Shown here: positions 6,295 to 12,425 of the stretch, piece after piece
How the letters are laid out: the number at the start of each line of letters is the position of its first letter
How positions within the stretch are numbered: the first letter of the stretch is position 1
DNA from: Elusimicrobiota bacterium
Lineage (GTDB): Bacteria > Elusimicrobiota > Elusimicrobia > UBA1565 > UBA9628
Direction: 5' to 3'
DNA length: 12,898 nt
Assembly (NCBI GenBank): GCA_028717525.1
Contig: JAQUNT010000018.1
Coordinates: forward strand, 1-12,898
Program-made: the position numbers and the translations under genes
Notes under the pieces: generated by a model
What the model was told of the DNA's origin: nothing
The model's input: the letters and a program-made list of their open reading frames with translations, nothing else
The model's database searches: none

Positions 6295-7377
6295 CTACTT
6301 CTTGACGATGTCGAGCAGCTCGACCTCGAAGACGAGCGTGGCCCCGCCCGGGATGCCGGGCCGGCCCTGCTCGCCGTAGGCGATGGACGCGGGGCAGACC
6401 AGCTTGGCCTTGCCCCCCACCTTCATCTTCGCGAGGCCTTCCTGCCAGCACTTGATGACGCCCTGCAGGGGGAACTCCGCGGGCGTCCCCTTCTGGACCG
6501 AGCTGTCGAACACGGTCCCGTCGAGCAAGGTGCCGTGGTAGTGCGCCTTGATGGTGTCCGTGAGCTTGGGGCTCGGGCCGGTCCCGGCCTTGAGCTCCTT
6601 GTAGATCAGGCCGGAACCCGTCTTCTGGGCGCCCGCCTCCTTGGCCGCCTGCTCCAGGAACGCCTTGGGCTCCGGGGCCGGCGCCTTCTTGACGACGTCG
6701 GCGAGCTCCACCTCGAAGATCAGGGCCGCCCCGCCCGGGATGCCGCTCGTGCCGCGGTCGCCGTAGGCGATGTCCGGGGGGCAGACCAGCTCGGCCTTGC
6801 CGCCGACCCGCATCTTCTGGATGCCCTCGGTCCAGCAGGGGATGACGGAATCGAGGGCGAACTCCATGGGGCCCGAGCCGTGCTTGGCCGAGGCGTCGAA
6901 CACGGTCCCGTCGACGAGGGTGCCCTTGTAGTAGGCCTTGACCGTGTCCGCGGCCGCGGGCGCCGCTCCGGTGCCGGCCTTGACCTCGAAATAGACGAGG
7001 CCGGAGGCCGTCTTCTGGGCGCCCGCCTCCTTGGCCGTCTTCTCCAGGAAAACCTGGGACCGGGCCTTCTCCTTGTCCGCCCGGGCCTTGATGCGCCCCT
7101 GGGCCAATTCATTGATCTTGGGGCCGTAGACCTCGGGCTCCACCTGCGGCTTCTGGCTGAGCGTGGCGTCCTTCAGGCCCATCTGGACGTACTTGAGGTC
7201 CTCCGCGCTCAGGCCGAAGACGTCGACCTTCTGCGCCAGCCAGATGCCCAGGACATAGAGGGTCTTCTGCTCGTCCGTCCGCAGGGACGACGCGGGCTTG
7301 GCGGCCGGGGCCGGCGCGGCGAAGGCGAAGGCCGGCCACAGCAGAGCGCAGATGACGGCTGATGCGAGTGTCTTCAC
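6295..7377 (-). CDS. Periplasmic FKBP-type peptidyl-prolyl isomerase with two tandem FKBP domains
   Basis: 360 residues from a GTG at 7375-7377, chosen because the ribosome binding site AGAGAGGTGAG (7381-7391, minus) lies three bases upstream and the signal peptide then begins MKTLASAV. An ATG at 7399-7401 would add eight residues and has no ribosome binding site. Signal peptide 1-20, Pro/Ala linker, FKBP_N/Mip-like helices (about 34-118), FKBP domain 1 (about 122-230), linker APAPEP, then a second unit starting FLEQAAKEAG (240) with FKBP domain 2 (252-360). The two units are exactly 130 residues apart (Phe110 and Phe240). Each domain keeps DGTVFD, CW.EG, CP..IAYG and IPGGA. FkpA/Mip proteins normally have one FKBP domain, so the tandem form is unusual. 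First gene of the operon with 5614-6273. Confidence 0.9.
   Translation of the reverse strand: MKTLASAVICALLWPAFAFAAPAPAAKPASSLRTDEQKTLYVLGIWLAQKVDVFGLSAEDLKYVQMGLKDATLSQKPQVEPEVYGPKINELAQGRIKARADKEKARSQVFLEKTAKEAGAQKTASGLVYFEVKAGTGAAPAAADTVKAYYKGTLVDGTVFDASAKHGSGPMEFALDSVIPCWTEGIQKMRVGGKAELVCPPDIAYGDRGTSGIPGGAALIFEVELADVVKKAPAPEPKAFLEQAAKEAGAQKTGSGLIYKELKAGTGPSPKLTDTIKAHYHGTLLDGTVFDSSVQKGTPAEFPLQGVIKCWQEGLAKMKVGGKAKLVCPASIAYGEQGRPGIPGGATLVFEVELLDIVKK
6344..6381. repeat. 38-bp direct repeat, copy 2, in FKBP domain 2 of the double-domain gene
   Basis: Identical to 5663-5700, offset 681 bp. It lies in the second FKBP domain, so the single-domain gene is closer to domain 2 than to domain 1 in this stretch. 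Confidence 0.85.
6618..6647. repeat. 30-bp direct repeat at the start of FKBP unit 2
   Basis: Identical to 7008-7037, offset 390 bp (130 codons). It encodes the KEAGAQKT region at the entry to each FKBP unit and marks the internal duplication within the gene. Confidence 0.85.
7008..7037. repeat. 30-bp direct repeat at the start of FKBP unit 1
   Basis: Partner of 6618-6647, same orientation, in frame. The 390-bp offset equals the length of one duplicated FKBP unit. Confidence 0.85.
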
Positions 7378-7380
7378 TTT

Positions 7381-7391
7381 CTCACCTCTCT
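7381..7391 (-). promoter_or_regulatory. Ribosome binding site that sets a GTG start for the double-FKBP gene
   Basis: On the minus strand it reads AGAGAGGTGAG, three bases before the GTG at 7375-7377. It lies inside the frame that would be used if translation began at the ATG at 7399-7401, which argues for the GTG. Confidence 0.65.
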
Positions 7392-7419
7392 TGGAGAGCA
7401 TACGCCGGCAACGGAGGCC

Positions 7420-7428
7420 ATTCTAGCA
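7420..7428 (-). promoter_or_regulatory. Extended -10 element of the FKBP operon
   Basis: TGCTAGAAT on the minus strand, identical to the element before pduS. It gives an expected transcript start near 7413 and a leader of about 36 nt that carries the ribosome binding site. There is no convincing -35. It stands back to back with the promoter of the amidase gene at 7455-7463. Confidence 0.6.
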
Positions 7429-7454
7429 GATTGTGGGCGGGCGCACGCGCGAGA

Positions 7455-7463
7455 TGCTATGAT
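7455..7463 (+). promoter_or_regulatory. Extended -10 element directly before the amidase gene, leaderless start predicted
   Basis: TGCTATGAT ends 7 nt before the ATG at 7471, with no Shine-Dalgarno sequence. An in-frame ATG at 7459 falls inside the hexamer and would lie upstream of the expected transcript start, so it is not a usable start. Confidence 0.62.
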
Positions 7464-7470
7464 ACCCGAT

Positions 7471-8235
7471 ATGAAGATCGCCCTCTGCCAGCTCGACATG
7501 CCCTGGGAGGACAAGGCCGCGGCCAAGGCCCGCATCCTGTCCTTGATGGATAAGCTCCCGGCGCGGGACCGCCTCGACTGGGTCGTGTTCCCGGAGATGA
7601 CCCTCTCCGGCTTCTCCATGGACAAGGCCAAGACCACCGTGGACGACTCCGACCTCGCCTTCTTCGCCGACCTCGCCCGCCGGCGCCGGACCTGCGTCTC
7701 CTTCGGGGGCGTGCAGGACGGCTTCAACCGGCTCATCACCATGGACGAGTCCGGGAAGCTCGTCTCCAGCTACTCCAAGATCCACCTCTACTCCTTCGGC
7801 AAGGAGGACGGGACCTACCGGCCGGGCTCCCGCCCCGAGAAGTTCTCCCTGCGCGGCCTCTCCGTGGTCCCGGCCGTGTGCTTCGACCTGCGCTTCCCCT
7901 ACCTGTTCTGGAACGCGGCCGCGCAGGCGGACCTCTACGTGGTCATCGCCTCCTGGCCCATGCGCCGCGCCGAGCACTGGATGCGCCTCCTGCAGGCCCG
8001 CGCCATCGAGAACCAGGCCTACGTGGTGGGGGTCAACCGCACGGGCAAGGACCCCCTGCTCGAGTACAGCGGCAACTCCATGATCTTCGACCCCCTGGGC
8101 AAGGTGGTGCTGGACTGCGGCACCGGCGAAGGGGTCTTCTTGGCCGAGGCCGAGGTGGACCGGGCCCTGGTGGAGAAGACCCGGACCCGCTTCCCCTTCC
8201 TGAAGGACCGGCGCCGCGACGCCGCCTTCGCCTGA
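7471..8235 (+). CDS. Carbon-nitrogen hydrolase, omega-amidase (YafV/Nit2)-like
   Basis: 254 residues from the ATG at 7471; the upstream in-frame ATG (7459) would add four residues but overlaps the -10 box. The nitrilase-superfamily triad is visible: Glu42 (VVFPEMTLSGF), Lys103 (YSKIHLYSFGKED) and Cys137 (AVCFDLRFP). SWPMRRAEHW at 161-170 followed by ARAIENQAYVVGVNR at 176-190 is characteristic of the YafV/Nit2 omega-amidase branch, which hydrolyses 2-oxoglutaramate and 2-oxosuccinamate to 2-oxoacid plus ammonia. The enzyme should be cytosolic because there is no signal peptide. It is the first gene of an operon with the CoA-transferase subunits (4-nt gap), which suggests amino-acid or amide breakdown feeding organic acids. 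A different small amide substrate cannot be excluded. Confidence 0.85.
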   Translation: MKIALCQLDMPWEDKAAAKARILSLMDKLPARDRLDWVVFPEMTLSGFSMDKAKTTVDDSDLAFFADLARRRRTCVSFGGVQDGFNRLITMDESGKLVSSYSKIHLYSFGKEDGTYRPGSRPEKFSLRGLSVVPAVCFDLRFPYLFWNAAAQADLYVVIASWPMRRAEHWMRLLQARAIENQAYVVGVNRTGKDPLLEYSGNSMIFDPLGKVVLDCGTGEGVFLAEAEVDRALVEKTRTRFPFLKDRRRDAAFA

Positions 8236-8239
8236 GGCC

Positions 8240-8896
8240 ATGAAGAAGATCGAGACCCCGGCCCAGGCCGTCTCCCACATCCACGACGGCGCCGTCATCA
8301 TGGTGGGCGGCTTCATGTGTTGCGGCCAGCCCATCCGGCTGACCGAGGCCCTCCTGGCGCAGGGCACCAAGGACCTCACCGTCATCACCAACGACGCGGG
8401 CTTCCCGAACCGCGGCCTGGGCAAGCTGGTGGTCGCGGGCCGCGTCAAGCGCCTCATCGCCTCCCACATCGGGCTCAACCCCGCGGCCGGGCAGAAGATG
8501 AACTCCGGCGAGATGGCCGTGGAGCTCGTGCCCCAGGGCACTTTGGCCGAGCGCATCCGCTGCGCCGGGGCCGGCCTGGGCGGGGTCCTCACCCCCACGG
8601 GCCTGGGCACCGAGGCGGAGACCGGCAAGCGCAAGCTGGAGGTGGACGGGCACAAGTACCTCCTGGAGACCCCGCTCAAGGCCGACTTCGCTTTGGTCAA
8701 GGCCTCGGTCTGCGACCGCTGCGGCAACGCCTTCGTGGCCAAGGCGGGCAAGAACTTCAACCCGGTCATGGCCATGGCCGCCCAGCACACCATCGCGGAG
8801 GCCGACCGCCTGGTGCTCCGCGGCGAGCTCGACCCGGAGCGGGTGACCATCCCGGGCGTGTTCATCAACACCGTCGCCGTGGAGGCCGCCCGATGA
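8240..8896 (+). CDS. atoD: 3-oxoacid/acetoacetate CoA-transferase, alpha subunit (AtoD-like)
   Basis: 218 residues. It begins 4 nt after the amidase stop and its 3' end overlaps the beta subunit by ATGA (8893-8896). It follows AtoD/CtfA closely: DGAVIMVGGF at 16-25 with the GGF oxyanion element, SHIGLNPAAGQKMNSGEM at 75-92, VELVPQGTLAERIRCAGAG at 94-112, LTPTG at 117-121, and NFNPVMAMAA at 172-181. Family I CoA-transferases move CoA from an acyl-CoA such as acetyl- or succinyl-CoA to acetoacetate, butyrate or a related short-chain acid; the alpha subunit binds CoA. An extra CDRCG motif (158-162) replaces the usual segment before GN. The exact acid cannot be told from sequence alone. Confidence 0.92.
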   Translation: MKKIETPAQAVSHIHDGAVIMVGGFMCCGQPIRLTEALLAQGTKDLTVITNDAGFPNRGLGKLVVAGRVKRLIASHIGLNPAAGQKMNSGEMAVELVPQGTLAERIRCAGAGLGGVLTPTGLGTEAETGKRKLEVDGHKYLLETPLKADFALVKASVCDRCGNAFVAKAGKNFNPVMAMAAQHTIAEADRLVLRGELDPERVTIPGVFINTVAVEAAR

Positions 8897-9567
8897 CCAA
8901 GCCCAAGCCCCCCCAGGCGCCGGACAAGCGCGAGCGCATCGCGCGCCGGGTGGCCGCGGAGCTGGCCCACAACTCCCTGGTCAACCTGGGCATCGGCCTG
9001 CCCACCTTGGTCGCCAACTTCATCCCCCCCGACCGGACCGTGTTCCTGCACTCGGAGAACGGCTTCATCGGCCTGGGGCCGGAGGCGCCCAAGGACGCCC
9101 CGGACTGGGACATCGTCAACGCGGGCGGCAAGCCCGTCACCATGGTGCACGGCGGCTGCTACTTCGACTCGGCCATGTCCTTCGCCATCATCCGCGGCGG
9201 GCACGTGGACGTGACCGTGCTGGGGGCCCTGGAGGTCGACGAGGAGGGCAACCTGGCCAACTACATGATCCCGGGCAAGATGGTGCCGGGCATGGGCGGG
9301 GCCATGGACCTGGTGGTGGGAGCCAAGAAGGTCATCATCGCCATGGAGCACGTCAACAAGCACGGCCAGCCCAAGATCCTCAAGCGCTGCGCCTTGCCCC
9401 TGACCGCGCGCCGGGAGGTCGACCTCATCGTGACCGACATGGCCGTCATCCGCGTGGCCCACGACGGGCTGGTCCTGGAGGAGATCGCCGAGGACACCAC
9501 CGTCGAGGAGGTCGTGCGCTGCACCGGAGCCAGGCTCCAGATACACCAGAAGGTCGGCGAATTCTAG
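8893..9567 (+). CDS. atoA: 3-oxoacid/acetoacetate CoA-transferase, beta subunit (AtoA-like)
   Basis: 224 residues; the start ATG overlaps the stop of the alpha subunit. The catalytic glutamate that forms the glutamyl-CoA thioester is Glu55 in HSENGFIGLGP. Other family blocks are VNLGIGLPTLVANF at 30-43, VNAGG at 75-79, FDSAMSFAIIRGGH at 91-104 and a PGKMVPGMGGAMDLV run after Met125. It is very similar in order and spacing to E. coli AtoA. With the alpha subunit it should make an active heterotetramer. The next gene starts 17 nt on with its own ribosome binding site, in the same transcription unit. Butyrate, acetoacetate and other short 3-oxo or branched acids are all possible substrates. Confidence 0.93.
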   Translation: MTKPKPPQAPDKRERIARRVAAELAHNSLVNLGIGLPTLVANFIPPDRTVFLHSENGFIGLGPEAPKDAPDWDIVNAGGKPVTMVHGGCYFDSAMSFAIIRGGHVDVTVLGALEVDEEGNLANYMIPGKMVPGMGGAMDLVVGAKKVIIAMEHVNKHGQPKILKRCALPLTARREVDLIVTDMAVIRVAHDGLVLEEIAEDTTVEEVVRCTGARLQIHQKVGEF

Positions 9568-9583
9568 GACGGAGGTCTTAGCC

Positions 9584-10732
9584 ATGAAGCGCTTTCCCGC
9601 GATGCTGCTGGCGTCCTGGGCGGCCGCCTGCGCCGGGCTGGCCGGCTGCGGCCATGCCCCGGTCAAGCCCCCCGAGCCGCTCACGCCGCCGCGCTACTAC
9701 GGCAGCGACGCCCTGCGCAAGGACCTGGGCGAGCTGCTCAAGCAGCCCTTCTCCGGCACCCAGTCCGTGGACGTCATCTACGCCACCAACCGCGCCGTGA
9801 CCGGCGACCCGGCGGACTGCGACGACACCTCCTTCGGGATCACCCTGTCGGACAAGCTCTCCTACGGGGTGTGCACCTTCAACGTGCCCAAGCGCCACCA
9901 GGTGGGAAGCTTCGAGCTCGCGCCCAACCCGCGCGCCGACCCCCACCAGTACTACCGCCTCCTCAACAGCGCGACCCTGGACCCGGCCGGTCTGGCCGAG
10001 CTCCTGCGCCAGAAGCGGGGCTCGGACATCCTGGTCTTCATCCACGGCTTCAACGTGAAGTTCCAGGAGGCCGTGCTGCGCGCGGCGCAGATCGCCTACG
10101 ACCTCAAGTTCCAGGGCCCGGTCATCCTGTTCTCCTGGCCCGCGGGCGCGGAAGAGGGGATGTTCAGAGGCGCCATGGTCACCCGCACCTACGCGGAGAA
10201 CCTGGGCAACGCGCTCAAGACCGTGCCCTTGGCCCAGGCCTTCTTCGGCGACCTGGCGGCCTCCAGCCAGACCGTGCACGTGATGGTCCACTCCATGGGC
10301 CACCAGGTCACCCTGCGCGCCCTGGCCCAGCTCTCCCAGTCGACCGAGCGGCCCTTCATCGGCGAGCTCATCCTCAACGCCCCGGACTTCCCGGTCAAGG
10401 ACTTCCAGAAGGTCGCGCCCCAGCTCCAGAAGGTCGCCGGCCGCGTGACCGTGTACTGCTCCTACAACGACAACGCCATCGCCGCCTCCGAGAGCTACAA
10501 CAAGAGCCGGCGCATGGGCGCCTGCGAGCGCGTGCCCGGCACGGACATGATCAACGTAGGCGAGATCGACGCCCCGACCTTGGGCGTGGGCGGCCTGGGC
10601 CACGGCTACTACTCCGGCCGCCCCATCCTGACCGACATCTTCCAGGCCCTGCTGGGCATCCCGGCGGAGAAGCGGCTCTTCATCCGCAAGAGCGAGCCCA
10701 ACAGCACGGAGGATTATTACCTGAGGCCGTAG
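9584..10732 (+). CDS. DUF900-type alpha/beta-hydrolase lipoprotein
   Basis: 382 residues; GGAGGT at 9571-9576 sits seven bases before the ATG. A lipoprotein signal ends in GLAGC with Cys22 lipidated, so it should be anchored in the outer or inner membrane facing the periplasm. After a Pro-rich stretch comes VDVIYATNR (62-70), typical of the DUF900 family, then the hydrolase core: VFIHGFNVKF at 151-160, ILFSWPAG at 181-188, the nucleophile elbow VHSMGH (Ser237), Asp268 in NAPDF and His340 in GLGHGYY. This gives a full Ser-Asp-His triad. The family has no settled substrate; esterase or lipase-like activity is the general expectation. It follows the CoA-transferase genes closely, but a periplasmic lipoprotein need not share their pathway. 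Its stop converges on the response regulator with a 16-nt gap. Confidence 0.85.
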   Translation: MKRFPAMLLASWAAACAGLAGCGHAPVKPPEPLTPPRYYGSDALRKDLGELLKQPFSGTQSVDVIYATNRAVTGDPADCDDTSFGITLSDKLSYGVCTFNVPKRHQVGSFELAPNPRADPHQYYRLLNSATLDPAGLAELLRQKRGSDILVFIHGFNVKFQEAVLRAAQIAYDLKFQGPVILFSWPAGAEEGMFRGAMVTRTYAENLGNALKTVPLAQAFFGDLAASSQTVHVMVHSMGHQVTLRALAQLSQSTERPFIGELILNAPDFPVKDFQKVAPQLQKVAGRVTVYCSYNDNAIAASESYNKSRRMGACERVPGTDMINVGEIDAPTLGVGGLGHGYYSGRPILTDIFQALLGIPAEKRLFIRKSEPNSTEDYYLRP

Positions 10733-10748
10733 GCCTCGGCGGCGGGAA

Positions 10749-11147
10749 CTAGGCCTGGGCCTTGCGCTTATCGAGGATCTTGGCCACGTTGCCGATGAGG
10801 TCCTCGGGGGCGAAGGGCTTGGTCAGGAAGCCGTCCACCTGGACCGTGGCCGTGAACAGGCGGCTCATCTCGCGCAGGGCCGAGACCACTAGGATGGGGA
10901 TGCCCCGGGTGCGCGGGTTGTTGCGGATGACGGTGCCCACCGTGTAGCCGTCAGACTTGGGCATCATGATGTCCAGGACCAGGAGGTCGGGGAGTTCCGC
11001 CGCCGGGTCGTCGGGCTGGATGCCCAGCTTCTTGAGCGTGTCCAGGCCGGAGGAGCAGGTGACCACCTTGTGGCCGGCCTTGGTCAGGATGGTGCCCATG
11101 AGCTTGAGCACGCTCGCGTCGTCGTCGCTGACCATGATGTAGGCCAT
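10749..11147 (-). CDS. Single-domain response regulator (CheY-like receiver)
   Basis: 132 residues, essentially only a receiver domain. The acidic cluster SDDD (7-10), phosphoacceptor Asp59 in VLDIMMPKSDGY, Ser89 in VVSAL and Lys110 in FLTKPF are all present, so it should accept phosphate from a histidine kinase on Asp59 and bind magnesium. There is no output domain, so it acts through protein partners, like CheY, Spo0F or DivK-type relays. No kinase gene is in the window, so it is an orphan here. It is on the minus strand with its own strong-looking promoter and starts without a ribosome binding site. A short insertion (DDPAAE) precedes the phosphoacceptor strand. Confidence 0.93.
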   Translation of the reverse strand: MAYIMVSDDDASVLKLMGTILTKAGHKVVTCSSGLDTLKKLGIQPDDPAAELPDLLVLDIMMPKSDGYTVGTVIRNNPRTRGIPILVVSALREMSRLFTATVQVDGFLTKPFAPEDLIGNVAKILDKRKAQA

Positions 11148-11153
11148 GGATTT

Positions 11154-11182
11154 ATGGTACCACCTTGATGAGAGTCCGTCAA
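11154..11182 (-). promoter_or_regulatory. Promoter of the response regulator gene, -35 plus extended -10
   Basis: On the minus strand TTGACG (11177-11182) and TACCAT (11154-11159) are 17 bp apart, and the -10 has a TGG extension (11160-11162). The -10 ends 6 nt before the ATG at 11147, with no Shine-Dalgarno sequence, so a leaderless start is predicted. It lies in the 48-nt gap after the beta-lactamase-fold gene, so the regulator can be transcribed independently. Confidence 0.68.
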
Positions 11183-11195
11183 CTGCCCGGCAGGC

Positions 11196-12410
11196 TCATT
11201 CCTTCTGGACCGCTTCGGGAAAGCCCACCAGGCGCCTGCCGTCGCGGATGACGTCGTACAGGAGAGCCATCTCGTCTTTCGTGGTGACGTAATCCATCAT
11301 GGTGCAGGAGACCACGGCGCTCACGTCCGACCCGGGGTCGTAGCGGGCCATGGTCAGGTAGCCCGGGTGGGCGCCGCCGTGACCGTAGCCGGCGCCCGGG
11401 ACCAAGGACAGCCCCAGGCCGTAGTTGCCGTCCTTGTTGGGCAGGACGTCGGTCATCATCTTGACGGTCTCCGGCTTGAGGCCGGCCTCCCCGCGGACCA
11501 GCAGGCGGACCCACTTGGACAGGTCGGCCGGGGTGGTGATGACGTTGCCCTCGCCCACGTGGGAGGACATGTTGTCCTCGGTCGACTCCAGAACCCCGGC
11601 GGGCATCCGGGAGTAGCCGGGCAGGAAGGGCTCCGGTATCTTCTGGTCCCGGCCCAGGTAGGGGAAGGTCGTCTCGGTCAGGCCGTTGGGGACCGTGAAG
11701 CTCTCGCGCAGGAACTGGTCGAACCTCCGCCGGGAGACCCGCTCCACGATCTGGGCCAGGATGGTGTAGCCGGTGTCGCTGTAGTGATAGTCCGCGCCCG
11801 GCGGGAAGCTGCTCAGCTTGTGTTCCGCTACCGCGACCGCCTGCTCGCCGGCAATCCAGTCGTGGTCGGGGTCCTCCTCCTGGACCATCATGATGTAGGA
11901 CTGCCCCGGATAGGGCGGCCGCGTAGTGGCCGGGAAGGTGGAGTTGTCCACGTCCCAGACACCCGCGCGGTGGTCGAGCAGCAGCCGGATGGTGATCTGG
12001 TTCTTGTACGGGATGGCGAAGTCCTCGGTGTCCGAGACATAGGCCCGGTCCTGGCCGGGGATGAGCGCGGTGATCTTGTCGTCGATGTTGAGCTTGCCCT
12101 GCTGGTGGAGGAGCATGATGGCCGCGGCGGTGAAGGTCTTGGTGGTGCTGGCGCCCCGGAAGTGGGTGCCGGGGCCCGCCTGCCGCGCGGTGGAGCCGAA
12201 GTGCTCGCCCTTGGGCGTGCGCAGGAACACGGACATCTCGCCCTTGAAGCCCGGCTTGCCCTTGGCGTAGTCCTTCCATTTCTTCTGGACCAGGCTGTCG
12301 AGCGCGGATTCGCGGACGTCCTTGCGCACGGCCTTGCCGGGAGCGCCGCAGCCGCAGAGGAGCGCCGCGGCCAGGGAAACGAGGATGCGGGCCGGGGTCT
12401 TCCGTTTCAT
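11196..12410 (-). CDS. Serine beta-lactamase/DD-peptidase-fold lipoprotein (class C-like)
   Basis: 404 residues. A lipoprotein signal ends in LLCGC with Cys21 as the lipidation site. The penicillin-recognising motifs are in order: Ser88-Thr-Thr-Lys91 (GASTTKTFT), Tyr210-Ser-Asp (YSDTGY, in place of the usual YxN) and His344-Gly-Gly (GYGHGGAHPGY, in place of KTG). This pattern belongs to the broad class C beta-lactamase/R61 DD-carboxypeptidase/esterase EstB group. It is a secreted serine hydrolase that may trim cell-wall peptides or hydrolyse esters. Antibiotic hydrolysis cannot be claimed from these motifs, and the Asp in YSD and the His in the third motif fit peptidases or esterases at least as well. 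It starts 15 nt after the caspase-family gene and has its own promoter. Confidence 0.88.
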   Translation of the reverse strand: MKRKTPARILVSLAAALLCGCGAPGKAVRKDVRESALDSLVQKKWKDYAKGKPGFKGEMSVFLRTPKGEHFGSTARQAGPGTHFRGASTTKTFTAAAIMLLHQQGKLNIDDKITALIPGQDRAYVSDTEDFAIPYKNQITIRLLLDHRAGVWDVDNSTFPATTRPPYPGQSYIMMVQEEDPDHDWIAGEQAVAVAEHKLSSFPPGADYHYSDTGYTILAQIVERVSRRRFDQFLRESFTVPNGLTETTFPYLGRDQKIPEPFLPGYSRMPAGVLESTEDNMSSHVGEGNVITTPADLSKWVRLLVRGEAGLKPETVKMMTDVLPNKDGNYGLGLSLVPGAGYGHGGAHPGYLTMARYDPGSDVSAVVSCTMMDYVTTKDEMALLYDVIRDGRRLVGFPEAVQKE

Positions 12411-12416
12411 GGACGC

Positions 12417-12425
12417 ATCATAACA
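12417..12425 (-). promoter_or_regulatory. Extended -10 element before the beta-lactamase-fold gene, leaderless start predicted
   Basis: TGTTATGAT on the minus strand ends 6 nt before the ATG at 12410, with no Shine-Dalgarno sequence. It abuts the stop codon of the upstream caspase-family gene (12426-12428). There is no good -35 at 16-18 bp. Confidence 0.6.

Noticed and set aside
5527..7362. A 611-codon plus-strand open frame opposite the FKBP operon
   Set aside because: It is antisense to two clear FKBP genes and passes through the terminator hairpins. Its repeated Leu/Asp/Gly-rich blocks only mirror the duplicated FKBP units.
7423..9684. A 753-codon open frame on the minus strand across the amidase and CoA-transferase genes
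   Set aside because: It runs antisense to three well-recognised genes. Very high GC removes stop codons in other frames, and the product is His/Gly/Val-rich with no recognisable domain.
10730..10756. Two TAGGCCT copies at the convergent stops that could pair as a hairpin
   Set aside because: The stem is only 6 bp with a 14-nt loop and no T-tract. It is too weak to call a terminator in this GC background.
11181..11194. CTGCC-C-GGCAG inverted repeat after the beta-lactamase-fold gene
   Set aside because: A 5-bp stem with a 1-nt loop cannot fold well, and it overlaps the response regulator -35 region.
11196..12410. Antibiotic-resistance class C beta-lactamase
   Set aside because: The motifs are STTK, YSD and HGG rather than the SxSK/YxN/KTG of AmpC. 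The fold includes many peptidases and esterases, so a resistance claim is not supported.
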